Shown here: one piece after another, positions 29,736 to 39,297 of the stretch
How the letters are laid out: every line of letters starts with the position of its first letter
Numbering within the stretch: position 1 is the stretch's first letter
Assembly: GCA_016839515.1 (NCBI GenBank)
Contig: JAEOUE010000197.1
Location: 1-64,000 of the forward strand
DNA from: Candidatus Hodarchaeum mangrovi
GTDB taxonomy: Archaea; Asgardarchaeota; Heimdallarchaeia; Hodarchaeales; Hodarchaeaceae
Direction of reading: 5' to 3'
Length of the DNA: 64,000 nucleotides
Position numbers and translations under genes: made by a program
Notes under the pieces: model-generated
Told to the model about the DNA's origin: nothing
The model's input: only the letters and a program-made list of their open reading frames with translations
Databases searched by the model: none

Positions 29736-29983
29736 ACATTCTCACCAAAGATAATTTTATGTGTTTTTTACGGAAGCTAATTTTAAATCTTAATTAATTA
29801 TGACTAAGATATTGTTTTATTTAACTTACAGATTATAGATAGGGTTGAAGGATTTATTAATTAATTCATCTCGGATGAATACGATTCTTTGTATGATGAC
29901 TTAGAATACAGACCTTAAAAAGATAGCTCATTCTGGTGCAATTCAACCATAAATAAGGCAACCTTTTAAATATTGAGGACTGA

Positions 29984-30583
29984 ATGAGTGTTTTAAGAGA
30001 TCCATTATATCGAACTCTAAGTTATTACCGAAGTGAGATAGCTATGCAAGACCTGCATTCAAGAAGGTTAAGAGAAGAATTTAAGAGAATGTTAAAGATA
30101 TTTCCACCAAAATCCAGTCATATTAAATGGAAAATAATCGATAATGACCTTCATCATTATCGTGCGACTATTTTTGGTAAAACTGGGACACCATTTGAAG
30201 GTGGAAAATGGGATATTACAGTAGATTTACCACCCGAGTATCCGTTCAAACCTCCCATTGTTAACTTTATAACACCTATCTGGCATCCGAATATTGCTGT
30301 TGGAAAAACAAAATGGACTTGGGGATCTAATGTATGTTTAAGCTTGGTGAATTGGAATAATTTGGGGAAACCAGGCGGCTGGAAAGAAACGATTACTTTA
30401 CCCAGTGTATTTGAACATATTGAAATGATGTTGGATATATATGAAAGTGTTGATAATGCTGACTTTCCTGAGTATCTTGTTGATCCAGAGGATCCATTTA
30501 ATCCAGAAGCAGGAAAAGAGATGAAAGAAAACTTTCGGGCTTACTGGGAAAAAGCTTCCGATTGGACAAAGAAGCATAGCTGA
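29984..30583 (+). CDS. E2 ubiquitin-conjugating enzyme (UBC fold)
   Basis: GTPFEGGKWDITVDLPPEYPFKPPIVNFITPIWHPNIAVGKTKWTWGSNVCLSLVNW: P-rich strand, HPN tripeptide and active-site-type Cys. Confidence 0.93.
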   Translation: MSVLRDPLYRTLSYYRSEIAMQDLHSRRLREEFKRMLKIFPPKSSHIKWKIIDNDLHHYRATIFGKTGTPFEGGKWDITVDLPPEYPFKPPIVNFITPIWHPNIAVGKTKWTWGSNVCLSLVNWNNLGKPGGWKETITLPSVFEHIEMMLDIYESVDNADFPEYLVDPEDPFNPEAGKEMKENFRAYWEKASDWTKKHS

Positions 30584-30599
30584 ACTAGAGGAAATTCGA

Positions 30600-31178
30600 A
30601 TGCCTTTAGAATCTAGCAACGAAAAAAATAATCAAAAAAATCATCTAAATGAGGTTAAGAAACCTTCATCAAAGAACAAAGACAAGAAAAAGATTGTTAA
30701 ATTAGATATTAAAGTAAAATCGGTTTCGATCTACTGGAAACACATTCAGAAGATGACCGATTTTTCCGTACGATCTATACCTAACGAAGCTATCGGTCTT
30801 CTCGGAGGGAGAGAAATTAGGAAAGGTGAACTTTTGGTAGAAAAAGTAATTCATATATCCACTGGCGACGAAGTCTCAGTATCTTTTTCAGATGATGATT
30901 TCAAGTCTTTTGAGGATCTTCTTAATGAAAATAATCATTGCATTGGATGGTGGCATTCTCATCCAGGATATGGATTGTTTCTTTCTCCAACTGATTTAAC
31001 AACTCATATTTATTCCTTTCAAGTTCATAATCCACTATCTGTGGCACTAGTTTTAGATCCAACAAGAATTAATAATCAATGTGCTGATTTTACATGTTAT
31101 CAAGTAAAAGGAGAAAATGGGATTTCACCCTTTATTTATAACGAAATAGCTAGCTATATCATAAAATCAAAAGACTAA
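30600..31178 (+). CDS. JAMM/MPN+ metalloprotease (Rpn11-like deubiquitinase)
   Basis: NEAIGLLGG and CIGWWHSHPGYGLFLSPTDL: HxHx(10)D JAMM motif intact; upstream Glu present. Confidence 0.93.
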   Translation: MPLESSNEKNNQKNHLNEVKKPSSKNKDKKKIVKLDIKVKSVSIYWKHIQKMTDFSVRSIPNEAIGLLGGREIRKGELLVEKVIHISTGDEVSVSFSDDDFKSFEDLLNENNHCIGWWHSHPGYGLFLSPTDLTTHIYSFQVHNPLSVALVLDPTRINNQCADFTCYQVKGENGISPFIYNEIASYIIKSKD

Positions 31179-31237
31179 TTTAGGTTAAATATAAGTTGTT
31201 TCGAGATATTAATTGTTTTTCAAAGGAATAATAAAAA

Positions 31238-32050
31238 ATGGTGTCCACATCATTATCTTTTAGTTTTTATAAGCGTATTAGTGGTCAAATAGCTCATTTT
31301 TTCCTTCAAAGCGGTTCAGCAACTGATTATACAATAATTGACTATTTTTTTGTTTTTTTAGGTCCAGCTGCAGTACTTTTCTTTACGTTCTACCTTTGGT
31401 GGTCAGGAAAAAGGAAGAATCGCAAGATTATGAGGATAACACAGGAGTCTTTAATCCAAGTATTCTCAAAAGAGTTCGAAGATCTCATTATGGAGCAGAT
31501 GAGTTCAAATGGGGGCCTTTTATTTCCTAAATACAAAAAATCTACTGTAATTCCCTTTAAGGACTTTCGTGTTGTATTTGCTCTCGAAGAACGTCATTTA
31601 ATGCTATCTGTTATTATTTCTTGGTTTTCAGGAGCTAAAGATTATATTGCATTAGAAGCTAATCCTAAACGTGGAAAAACATCAACCAAAATTCAAATAA
31701 TTCCTAAGAAAGAAGAAGGACAAATTAAGAAACACCAAGATTTGCTATTTACTCTCGATGAAATAGAATTAGGGGTGAGACAGCTTGATGAGACATATAT
31801 TTGGAAAGCATCATCAAGCCGATCAGGATTGTATTTTCTTTCAGATAAAACTCTCCTGAAAAATATACATAAATTGCGAAACAATCTTGTTCGAATTTCT
31901 ATAGATTCCTCAGATGATCCTTCTATTCGAATATACGTCAAGATAAATAAGGATTTAGACCTTGAACAGTTATACATAACATTTATGGCTTTGTGTGAGA
32001 GGGTTGACCAAGTATTTGATAAAACTGTAATGAAAAAAACTCGAAATTAG
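31238..32050 (+). CDS. Membrane-anchored uncharacterised protein
   Basis: N-terminal TM (IIDYFFVFLGPAAVLFFTFYLWWSGKRKNRK), soluble C-terminal domain; no known motif. Confidence 0.6.
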   Translation: MVSTSLSFSFYKRISGQIAHFFLQSGSATDYTIIDYFFVFLGPAAVLFFTFYLWWSGKRKNRKIMRITQESLIQVFSKEFEDLIMEQMSSNGGLLFPKYKKSTVIPFKDFRVVFALEERHLMLSVIISWFSGAKDYIALEANPKRGKTSTKIQIIPKKEEGQIKKHQDLLFTLDEIELGVRQLDETYIWKASSSRSGLYFLSDKTLLKNIHKLRNNLVRISIDSSDDPSIRIYVKINKDLDLEQLYITFMALCERVDQVFDKTVMKKTRN

Positions 32051-32073
32051 ATCAGACGAGAAAATTTTAAATT

Positions 32074-32637
32074 CTATAGGGTTTCTAATTTTTCAGTTAC
32101 ACGTTGTCGAAGCCACTCAAGTCCTTCTTCAACATTGAATCCAGTTTTCGCTGAAGTTGGTACAATTGCATAAGAATGTGTGGTAACTTTGTGGAGATTG
32201 AGAGCTCGAGCTACTTCTCCTGCAGAACCAGCATTTTCTAAATCTTGTTTATTAGCTAAAACCAATATAGGAATATTTTGAACGCGATCATTGTTAAGAA
32301 CATACTTCCATAATTCCTTTCTTGCTTCTTCATATCGTGCTTTATCAGCTGAATCAATCACATACACTATTCCCATGGAACCTGCCATGTAACTTTCCCA
32401 CAATGATTCACGGAATGCTTCTTGCCCTCCAATGTCCCACGAAATAAACCTTACATTTCCCGAGCTGAATTCATCAACATTCATTCCGAGAGTTCTAAAT
32501 GTGCTACTGTCAAATTCACCCGATGTAATTCTTTTAACAATCGTTGTTTTACCTGCGTGATCTAGCCCTAACCATGCAATTTTGACTGTTAGACGTTCTT
32601 TGGCAAATTTTGCTCTAAGTTTGGTTAAAAAGCTCAT
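32074..32637 (-). CDS. Arf-family small GTPase
   Basis: GLDHAGKTTIVKR (G1), FRTLGMNVDEF (G2), WDIGGQEAFRESLW (G3), ANKQDL (G4), TSAKTG (G5). Confidence 0.92.
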   Translation of the reverse strand: MSFLTKLRAKFAKERLTVKIAWLGLDHAGKTTIVKRITSGEFDSSTFRTLGMNVDEFSSGNVRFISWDIGGQEAFRESLWESYMAGSMGIVYVIDSADKARYEEARKELWKYVLNNDRVQNIPILVLANKQDLENAGSAGEVARALNLHKVTTHSYAIVPTSAKTGFNVEEGLEWLRQRVTEKLETL

Positions 32638-32647
32638 TTTTGGGCAC

Positions 32648-33199
32648 CTATTTGTTCTTCCGTGTTATTATAATGCGAAATCTTTCACTCATCCACTGCC
32701 ATGGTTCATCAACTCCTTCTCCTGTAAGTGCTGAACAAGGATATACTGCAAATGTCCTTGGTCGCATACTAATTTCTCTTTCTAACCCTAATGATTCAAT
32801 TATCTTCTCTAAAGGCATTGCTTCAGCTAAATCTTGTTTATTAGCTAGGAAAAGAAAAGCTGAGTCCTCTGGGGCCCATTTAATTACTTGTTGCAACCAT
32901 TTCCCTGCTTCTTCAACTTTTGATTTATCTGCTGAATCAAAAACAAACACAATTCCTACTGACTTGGTTACGAAAGGTTCCCATAAACTAGTTGGATATG
33001 TAACCTGACCCCCCAGATCAGCAGCCATGACCTCAATATCTCCAATTTTTAGTGTTTCAATATTCATACCCATCGTAGGAACAGTTTCTAGGTTATCTTG
33101 TCCTTTCAATCTTCTTACTAATGTTGTTTTCCCTGCATTAGCTAATCCAACGAAGGTCATCTGATTTTCTATTTCACGACCGAATATTTTTGTTGGCAT
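32648..33199 (-). CDS. Arf-like small GTPase (second copy, divergent switch II)
   Basis: GLANAGKTTLVRRL, PTMGMNIETL, ADLGGQVTYPTSLWEPF, LANKQDLAEA, CSALTGEGV. Confidence 0.9.
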   Translation of the reverse strand: MPTKIFGREIENQMTFVGLANAGKTTLVRRLKGQDNLETVPTMGMNIETLKIGDIEVMAADLGGQVTYPTSLWEPFVTKSVGIVFVFDSADKSKVEEAGKWLQQVIKWAPEDSAFLFLANKQDLAEAMPLEKIIESLGLEREISMRPRTFAVYPCSALTGEGVDEPWQWMSERFRIIITRKNK

Positions 33200-33432
33200 A
33201 CAAAATCTCCTTTTTTAATCAAAATAATAAATTAATCGATGAATTATTAAAGTAATTAGGTGCTTTACATTGTAAATTTTAAGCGAAATAGGTCGTTTTC
33301 TTGATTTTTTCTTCAATGATTAATGAATTAATCATTAAATAAAGTAAGAGTTTTGACTTAGTTTGTAATTAAGAAATTAAGTCCATCATTAAAAACTGTT
33401 TGTTTTAAAACTAGAAATTCTATCCTTATTTT

Positions 33433-35319
33433 TTATACCTCTCTGGTAAAAATCGGTTGTTTTGAAACCAATTTTGGGAAGACTCTTGCAATAATCGGTT
33501 TATCCTTCACTTGTTCTTTAATTTGCACTTCTAATGCCTTTAATGAAAGTGTTTCTTGTTTTTTCTTTTGACGAGATCTAACATTAACAGTTTTATCTTC
33601 AAATTCCTTTTTTCCAATAACAATTACATAAGGGGTCCAAAGCTTTTCCGCTGCTCTAATTTTTTTATTTAAAGAAAGATCTCTATCATCTATTTCAATA
33701 CGAATCCCTCGACTTTCAAGATACTCTGAGATCTCTAATGCATAAGAAGTAAGATCATCAGTCACAGGAATGATTCTAACTTGAATAGGTGCTAGCCACA
33801 AAGGAAATTGTGGTTTTTGGCCTTTTTCTATTCGTTTAATTTGTTCTTCAAGAATAGCATAAATAACTCGTTCTGTTGAACCAGATAATGAACAATGGAG
33901 TAGTAGAGGATAACTATCCTGCCCCTGATCATTTATATATTTGATATTGAACCTTTCAGCATTTTCAACATCGATCTGAACTGTTGATAATGCTGCTGCC
34001 TTTTTTTGTGCATCTACAACATTAAATTCAAACTTTAGAATAAAATAAGCATACCTAATGTTAAATAGCTCAAGTAATACTGGTTTATTCAGGCTTTGAA
34101 CCATTGCTTTAATCCAATCATGGTTTTCTTCATAGAAATCGTAAGTCATACGAAAGGCAGTCTCAAAAGTAATGTCAATGTCTTTCATATACTTAAAAGC
34201 CATTTTAAATTGTGTCTCGAATTCAGCTTTTGCCATGTCAATGTCTAAAGCGACCGTATGAAGATCAGGCATCGTGAAGGCCCGAAGACGGCGAATTCCC
34301 GCTAATTCTCCACGTTGTTCTCGTCTGAAAGATTGTGCAAGTTCAAAAATTTTAACAGGAAGCTGACGATAACTTATCAGAGCATCTGACAAAGTTAAGA
34401 ATTGACCAAAACAAGCAGCAAAACGTAGGAAGTAATCTTTATCACCAGATTTAACTACATATTGACGTGCAGGGAATCTTTCTAAATATTTTTTAAGAGA
34501 AGGATGTTCATAAGAGTACATTAAAGGTGTTTCAACAATCATAGCTCCATATTGAGCTGCTATCTTCAAAACTTGGTCTTCTATCAATCTTTTTACAACA
34601 AATCCTCTTGGAAGAATTCGAAAGTTTCCCGAATCACTTCCTGATTCATAATCGATTAATTCAAGTTTCTTCATCAGGTCCACATGTTTTGGAGGAGTAC
34701 TTATTGACCTATCTTTAGCAGTTTCATATTTCACAAAAACATCAAGTTCTTTATGTTGGTTATAATTAAAATCTCTGAAATTTACTTTTTCCCCAAATTC
34801 AGTAAGTATAAAAAATTCTGATTTTGTTTGATCTTCAGCTTCCAAAGCTTTGGTAACTTCAATTGAAGATTTAATATCTATATCGCCCAAAATCTCTTTT
34901 GAACGTTCTGCAAGGGCGTGTCCTTTGCAATTTATTGAAAAACTTTTATAGTAACCAAATGGAGCACGAATAATGTTCAGTTTTCGGTTTTTTATTTTTA
35001 TATTTGTAGTTAGTTCCCTTAACATCTCCAAAGCTTCTGATGACCTGGCTGGATTAGTTTTAGTTAGATGCACCCAAGGATAAATAATAACATTAGTTTC
35101 TTTTATATCGTTTAACGCATGTATGATCTCATCTGAACCTTGTAGAATTACTTTATCTCTATTTTTAGTGTCTTCGACTTCAACTGATATAAAGACAATT
35201 AAAACAGAACTCTCTGTACTGTATTCGCCTAAAACTTCATCTAATGGTTCAGGATCTTTGATAGCTTTTTCATTTATTTTCCAAGCAAAACCATGTGAAT
35301 GGATAAGTAAAAGTTGCAT
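33433..35319 (-). CDS. thrS: Threonyl-tRNA synthetase (archaeal type with N-terminal editing domain)
   Basis: MQLLLIHSHGFAWKINEKAIKDPEPLD archaeal N2 domain; YSYEHPSLKKYLERFPARQYVVKSGDKDYFLRFAACFGQF; ELAQSFRREQRGELAGIRRLRAFTMPDLH. Confidence 0.94.
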   Translation of the reverse strand: MQLLLIHSHGFAWKINEKAIKDPEPLDEVLGEYSTESSVLIVFISVEVEDTKNRDKVILQGSDEIIHALNDIKETNVIIYPWVHLTKTNPARSSEALEMLRELTTNIKIKNRKLNIIRAPFGYYKSFSINCKGHALAERSKEILGDIDIKSSIEVTKALEAEDQTKSEFFILTEFGEKVNFRDFNYNQHKELDVFVKYETAKDRSISTPPKHVDLMKKLELIDYESGSDSGNFRILPRGFVVKRLIEDQVLKIAAQYGAMIVETPLMYSYEHPSLKKYLERFPARQYVVKSGDKDYFLRFAACFGQFLTLSDALISYRQLPVKIFELAQSFRREQRGELAGIRRLRAFTMPDLHTVALDIDMAKAEFETQFKMAFKYMKDIDITFETAFRMTYDFYEENHDWIKAMVQSLNKPVLLELFNIRYAYFILKFEFNVVDAQKKAAALSTVQIDVENAERFNIKYINDQGQDSYPLLLHCSLSGSTERVIYAILEEQIKRIEKGQKPQFPLWLAPIQVRIIPVTDDLTSYALEISEYLESRGIRIEIDDRDLSLNKKIRAAEKLWTPYVIVIGKKEFEDKTVNVRSRQKKKQETLSLKALEVQIKEQVKDKPIIARVFPKLVSKQPIFTREV

Positions 35320-35419
35320 AAGATCAACCCTAAATGGATTTATGAGGTATTTATAGTCATTTTATACTTATTTGTCAAATATTCAAAAGCTCTTGTCTCG
35401 TAAGATTACTAAGTTTCCC

Positions 35420-36019
35420 TCACAGAAAATTTTCAACAAAAAAGTTAACAGAAGAATCTGGGATTCCCAGTTCAAGAAATGTTGCCCATGCCCGAGTCTT
35501 ATCATATTGTTCAGAAAGTGTTCGTTCTGTCATAAATTCATAATATTCATGTGGAAAAACAACCCATTCAGTGGATTCCTCTACAAAATAGTCTGGTTTT
35601 ATCTTGGACCAAGGTTTATATAAAAGAGTGGCAATTCTTATTTCTTTTGGACTTTTAAGCTTTAAATATTCCAATGCAATTTCAAGACTTTCACCTGTAT
35701 CTGCTAAATCATCAACCAATAAGATTTTTTTATTATAAATATCAACACCAACATCTTGTGCTATTACAGGGCGAGTATGTGTTTCTGCTATTGCAGTATA
35801 AAATCTAATCTGCATTGTTGCTAGAATTGAAGTGCCTGTTTTTTTCTGGAGAGGAACCTCTGCTTCGAACATATCACTTAGTAATCTAGCTGGTATCCAT
35901 CCCCCTCTACTAATACCAATGATTATTTCTGGGTTGTATCCATCTTTTTTTATCAAATGAAAACACGTTCTTGCTAGTCTATCTATATCTTGCCACTTTA
36001 ATACTTTAAATTTCATCAT
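35420..36019 (-). CDS. Purine-type phosphoribosyltransferase
   Basis: PRPP motif KILLVDDLADTGESLEIAL and IIIGISRGGWIPARLLSD. Confidence 0.85.
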   Translation of the reverse strand: MMKFKVLKWQDIDRLARTCFHLIKKDGYNPEIIIGISRGGWIPARLLSDMFEAEVPLQKKTGTSILATMQIRFYTAIAETHTRPVIAQDVGVDIYNKKILLVDDLADTGESLEIALEYLKLKSPKEIRIATLLYKPWSKIKPDYFVEESTEWVVFPHEYYEFMTERTLSEQYDKTRAWATFLELGIPDSSVNFFVENFL

Positions 36020-36149
36020 GAGTTAAACCAGTGGTATATCTTAATTAATTTTGAAATACGTTTACTTATTTAATTGAATTTAAAATTGTGTTACATGATA
36101 AATTTCCACCTGAAAGTCCTGGAGTGGGTTAATTATAGCTTTATATATT

Positions 36150-36695
36150 TTGAAAAAAATACAAACATATTCAGTGCTAATTTTTGAAGGAGAATTGAAG
36201 TCCAAGATTGAGTTATATTCATTGGGACAAAAACTCAAGGAATTAAGCGACAATAACTCTCTTGTTGCAATCCAAATGCTGGATTCTTTAAATATTTGGA
36301 GCTTGGCGCACATTGAGTCAGCAGTTTGGCATTCGATAAATGCGCTTAAAAATAATCATCTAATTTCTAATACATTGGCAATTGAGTTATTATTATACCT
36401 CGCTGGTGAGAGGCAAATAAGTAAAGCTATTGAGGAGTATGGACTGAAGGAACGTACAAGAAAAGTACTAGGAATTATAATAGGTTCAAATCATCATAAT
36501 ATCCATTTAGCTTTTAATGAATTATTATCTTTATATAGTCTAGAATTAAATAAAAAAATCCTTAATCCCACAGCAGAAAAATATGAATACTTTTCAAAGA
36601 AATTCATCCAAGAAGGTTATATTAAGGATAATTTATCTTATCAGGGAATTGAAACTGTGTTATTGCAAAGAATAGCACTGTTAGCACTGGGATAA
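36150..36695 (+). CDS. KEOPS complex subunit Cgi121 (TPRKB homologue)
   Basis: LVAIQMLDSLNIWSLAHIESAVWHSINALKNNHLISNTLAIELLLYLAGERQISKAIEEYGLKERTRKVLGIIIGSN; TTG start. Confidence 0.8.
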   Translation: MKKIQTYSVLIFEGELKSKIELYSLGQKLKELSDNNSLVAIQMLDSLNIWSLAHIESAVWHSINALKNNHLISNTLAIELLLYLAGERQISKAIEEYGLKERTRKVLGIIIGSNHHNIHLAFNELLSLYSLELNKKILNPTAEKYEYFSKKFIQEGYIKDNLSYQGIETVLLQRIALLALG

Positions 36696-36707
36696 AGCCT
36701 TTTTATA

Positions 36708-37247
36708 CTAGATTCTTCTCAGATAATCTGAAGTCTTGATTTCTGTTTTTGGCTTCATCACACTTATTCCAGATAAATCTCGAATGATTTCTATTCGGAT
36801 TTCATAATCGGGGTCGGTAAGTTTAACAGTTCCCCATGTTATTTTATCAGCAACAGCTGAAATAACTTCCTTTGATCTAAGATTAGTTTGTCGCTTACGT
36901 AATACGATTGCCCAAGTATTTTCTCTTGTAACTTTCTTTTGGACTAATTCATAAGCATGATTAGTGATCTGTAAGATATCAGTCTTAAATAAATGTTCTA
37001 ACGGAGTTATTCTTAAACAGGCAATGAGTGGACCATTTTCTTCAATATATTCACGGATTTTTAAAACTACCTGAAATGGATGGATTTCCTCATCTTGAAG
37101 CGTGAGTAGCGATAAACCTGGTACACGTGATTTTAGAGGTTTTGTTTTATAATCTAAGACATCAGTAATCACATAATAGAGTTCCGAGAGCGCATCACGT
37201 TCTTGGTTTCTTTGTGAGCTAATTAAAAAGCTCATATTCGACACCAC
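36708..37247 (-). CDS. THUMP-domain protein (probable start MSFLISSQ at ~37235)
   Basis: C-terminal YELVQKKVTRENTWAIVLRKRQTNLRSKEVISAVADKITWGTVKLTDPDYEIRIEIIRDLSGISVMK is THUMP-like. Confidence 0.75.
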   Translation of the reverse strand: MVSNMSFLISSQRNQERDALSELYYVITDVLDYKTKPLKSRVPGLSLLTLQDEEIHPFQVVLKIREYIEENGPLIACLRITPLEHLFKTDILQITNHAYELVQKKVTRENTWAIVLRKRQTNLRSKEVISAVADKITWGTVKLTDPDYEIRIEIIRDLSGISVMKPKTEIKTSDYLRRI

Positions 37248-37253
37248 CCTAGG

Positions 37254-37424
37254 TTATTCACGAATTAACCAAGCAGAAGATATAAGATCTGTGGATCCAC
37301 ATTTTGGGCATGAAGGTTTGGTAATATAGATACCATCTTCCTCTAATGTTATAAATTCAGCTTTCTGGAATCTATTTTCACAATTTTTATTCTGACAAAT
37401 ATAAACATCAGGTTTTTCTACCAT
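37254..37424 (-). CDS. 56-aa zinc-ribbon protein
   Basis: Not in ORF track: MVEKPDVYICQNKNCENRFQKAEFITLEEDGIYITKPSCPKCGSTDLISSAWLIRE with CxxxxC / CPKC pairs; between THUMP and GTPase genes on the same strand. Confidence 0.7.
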   Translation of the reverse strand: MVEKPDVYICQNKNCENRFQKAEFITLEEDGIYITKPSCPKCGSTDLISSAWLIRE

Positions 37425-37441
37425 TTTTCCACCAACAATAT

Positions 37442-38143
37442 TTAGATTTGTTTATGACCAAATTCGAGAATATCTGTGATGTTAGCAACTCCTTTAGGTA
37501 AATTAAATATTTGATTATCCCAATCAGCAAGAATAAGACGCCTCCAAGAGGCGAATTGAAGCTGGGAAAGTACTTTATCTTCTGATTGCCGTAGATTTTG
37601 AGCTATATCTTTGAGATTGCCTGTTGAATGTTTAACTGCAAGAAGAACATCATAGTATTGTTTTATTGCATTTAAGACTATCATTCCTAGAGCACGTTCA
37701 ATATTTTCTCCAGATTTCGCAGAAGTTCCAATTACTGTAATTTTATCGGAATTTTTACCTAAAACAGCATTAGCTACTTCATCGGGAGTCTTAGCACCAA
37801 TTATATCTTGTTTGTTTGCACATAAAATTATAGGAACACTTGGAAGGATTTGATTTACCTCTAGTAATAATTTACTTGCCTCTTCAAAGGAGGCCACATT
37901 TACTGAATCGACTACAAATAAAACTCCATCTGCCCCCTTACTCAAGATCTTTCGAATTACTTCAAAACGCTGTAGTCCTGGTGTCCCAAATAAAAAGACT
38001 TTTACACCATAAATTTCGGTTTTACAGTGATCTAATGCAACAGTTGTACCACCATAATCAATAGAAATAGCTGATCCACCGCAAATCTGGTGTACTGTTG
38101 TTGATTTTCCACTGTTATAAGGACCTAATAGAACTATCTTCAT
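37442..38143 (-). CDS. Small GTPase (SRPRB/Arf-like superfamily, COG2229-like) with atypical switch II
   Basis: LLGPYNSGKSTTVHQI (G1), FGTPGLQRFEV (G3), CANKQDI (G4), GTSAKSG (G5). Confidence 0.85.
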   Translation of the reverse strand: MKIVLLGPYNSGKSTTVHQICGGSAISIDYGGTTVALDHCKTEIYGVKVFLFGTPGLQRFEVIRKILSKGADGVLFVVDSVNVASFEEASKLLLEVNQILPSVPIILCANKQDIIGAKTPDEVANAVLGKNSDKITVIGTSAKSGENIERALGMIVLNAIKQYYDVLLAVKHSTGNLKDIAQNLRQSEDKVLSQLQFASWRRLILADWDNQIFNLPKGVANITDILEFGHKQI

Positions 38144-38665
38144 TTTTCAGGGCCACGCAAATTTGACTGCATACGGAGATTTTTATATTCTAAGATCGTT
38201 ACTCTCTATAGCTAAGCAAGATTATTCATAGGGATTAAAGTAAATTAAATATACCTTTCCGATCAAAGACAAAAAGGAGGTCTTTGCTAAGCTTTGCCTA
38301 TTGACTAGTATTTCAATTACTTATAAAGATTCGCTTTCTTTCTTTATTTGCTTCCTTAATTCTTATTGTACCAAGTTTTAAAGGATTTAAGTTTCAAGTT
38401 TAGGATTTTGTATTTTAAAAATTCTGTTTAAAAATATTTTAAGGAATAAAACGTTATATTTTGGCAATACTTTTTGGAATCTGTTTTAATAAGATGGAAA
38501 AATCTTCCTTTAGGGGAATTAAACTTATTTTTAATAAAATTCTACAAAAAGATTTTAGTAAAAATAAAGTATTCGAGAAAACACAAAAGGTACATTCTAA
38601 AGTCGTCCATTATAGGCTCTTTTAATCTGAATGAGAAAATTTTCTTTTAAGAGGACAAGTATAAG

Positions 38666-39088
38666 ATGAAAGTTCTTTATCGAAATCTATGGGCTTCTAG
38701 AGATGCACGCACACTGATTCTGTCCAGTTTAATACTTACAATGTGTGTATTATTTGAATTTTCATTTCTTTTTTTTCCAGATATTCTTGAAAATACGATT
38801 TTCCAATTTATAATGGTGGAAATAATCCTTTTCGAAGGAAATTTTCAGCCATTGCTTGTTCTTCTTCATTTAGCTATTTGGGGAATAATGTTCTTCTCTA
38901 CTCTTCTGGTCTATACAAGTGTTAAAGAATATAGTGGGCGAAGAACAGGACTTTTAGAAATTGGGGCTATTCTAATAGCATTTTTAGTAACTTCGATTCT
39001 GATCTATGATCTATGGTTTACATTATTCCTGCTTTGTCTAAATGGTTTAATTCTTTTGTATTTATACATATTAATGCAGAATGAGTAG
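38666..39088 (+). CDS. Small multi-TM membrane protein
   Basis: 140 aa with several hydrophobic segments; no known motif. Confidence 0.55.
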   Translation: MKVLYRNLWASRDARTLILSSLILTMCVLFEFSFLFFPDILENTIFQFIMVEIILFEGNFQPLLVLLHLAIWGIMFFSTLLVYTSVKEYSGRRTGLLEIGAILIAFLVTSILIYDLWFTLFLLCLNGLILLYLYILMQNE

Positions 39089-39297
39089 TATTTGCCAAAT
39101 TCTCAATAATTCAAGGGCAAAATTAAGAAATCTTTTATCTTTAAATCATGAATAATGTAGATTCATCTTTTTCAGGTTTTGTGGTTAACAATCTTAATTT
39201 AAAAATTAGATATACGGACTAAATTAAGTATAAATTTCTTTAAATTTAAGAATTTCCCTCAAAACACTCAGTCTGGGACGGTGTCATCAAAATCAGA

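Noticed and set aside
32640-33008. 122-aa plus-strand ORF
   Set aside because: Antisense to the Arf-like GTPase at 32648..33199, which has intact G motifs.
38494-38625. 43-aa basic ORF as a firm CDS
   Set aside because: No motif or operon context, composition consistent with chance AT-rich ORF; kept only as part of a low-interest gap note.
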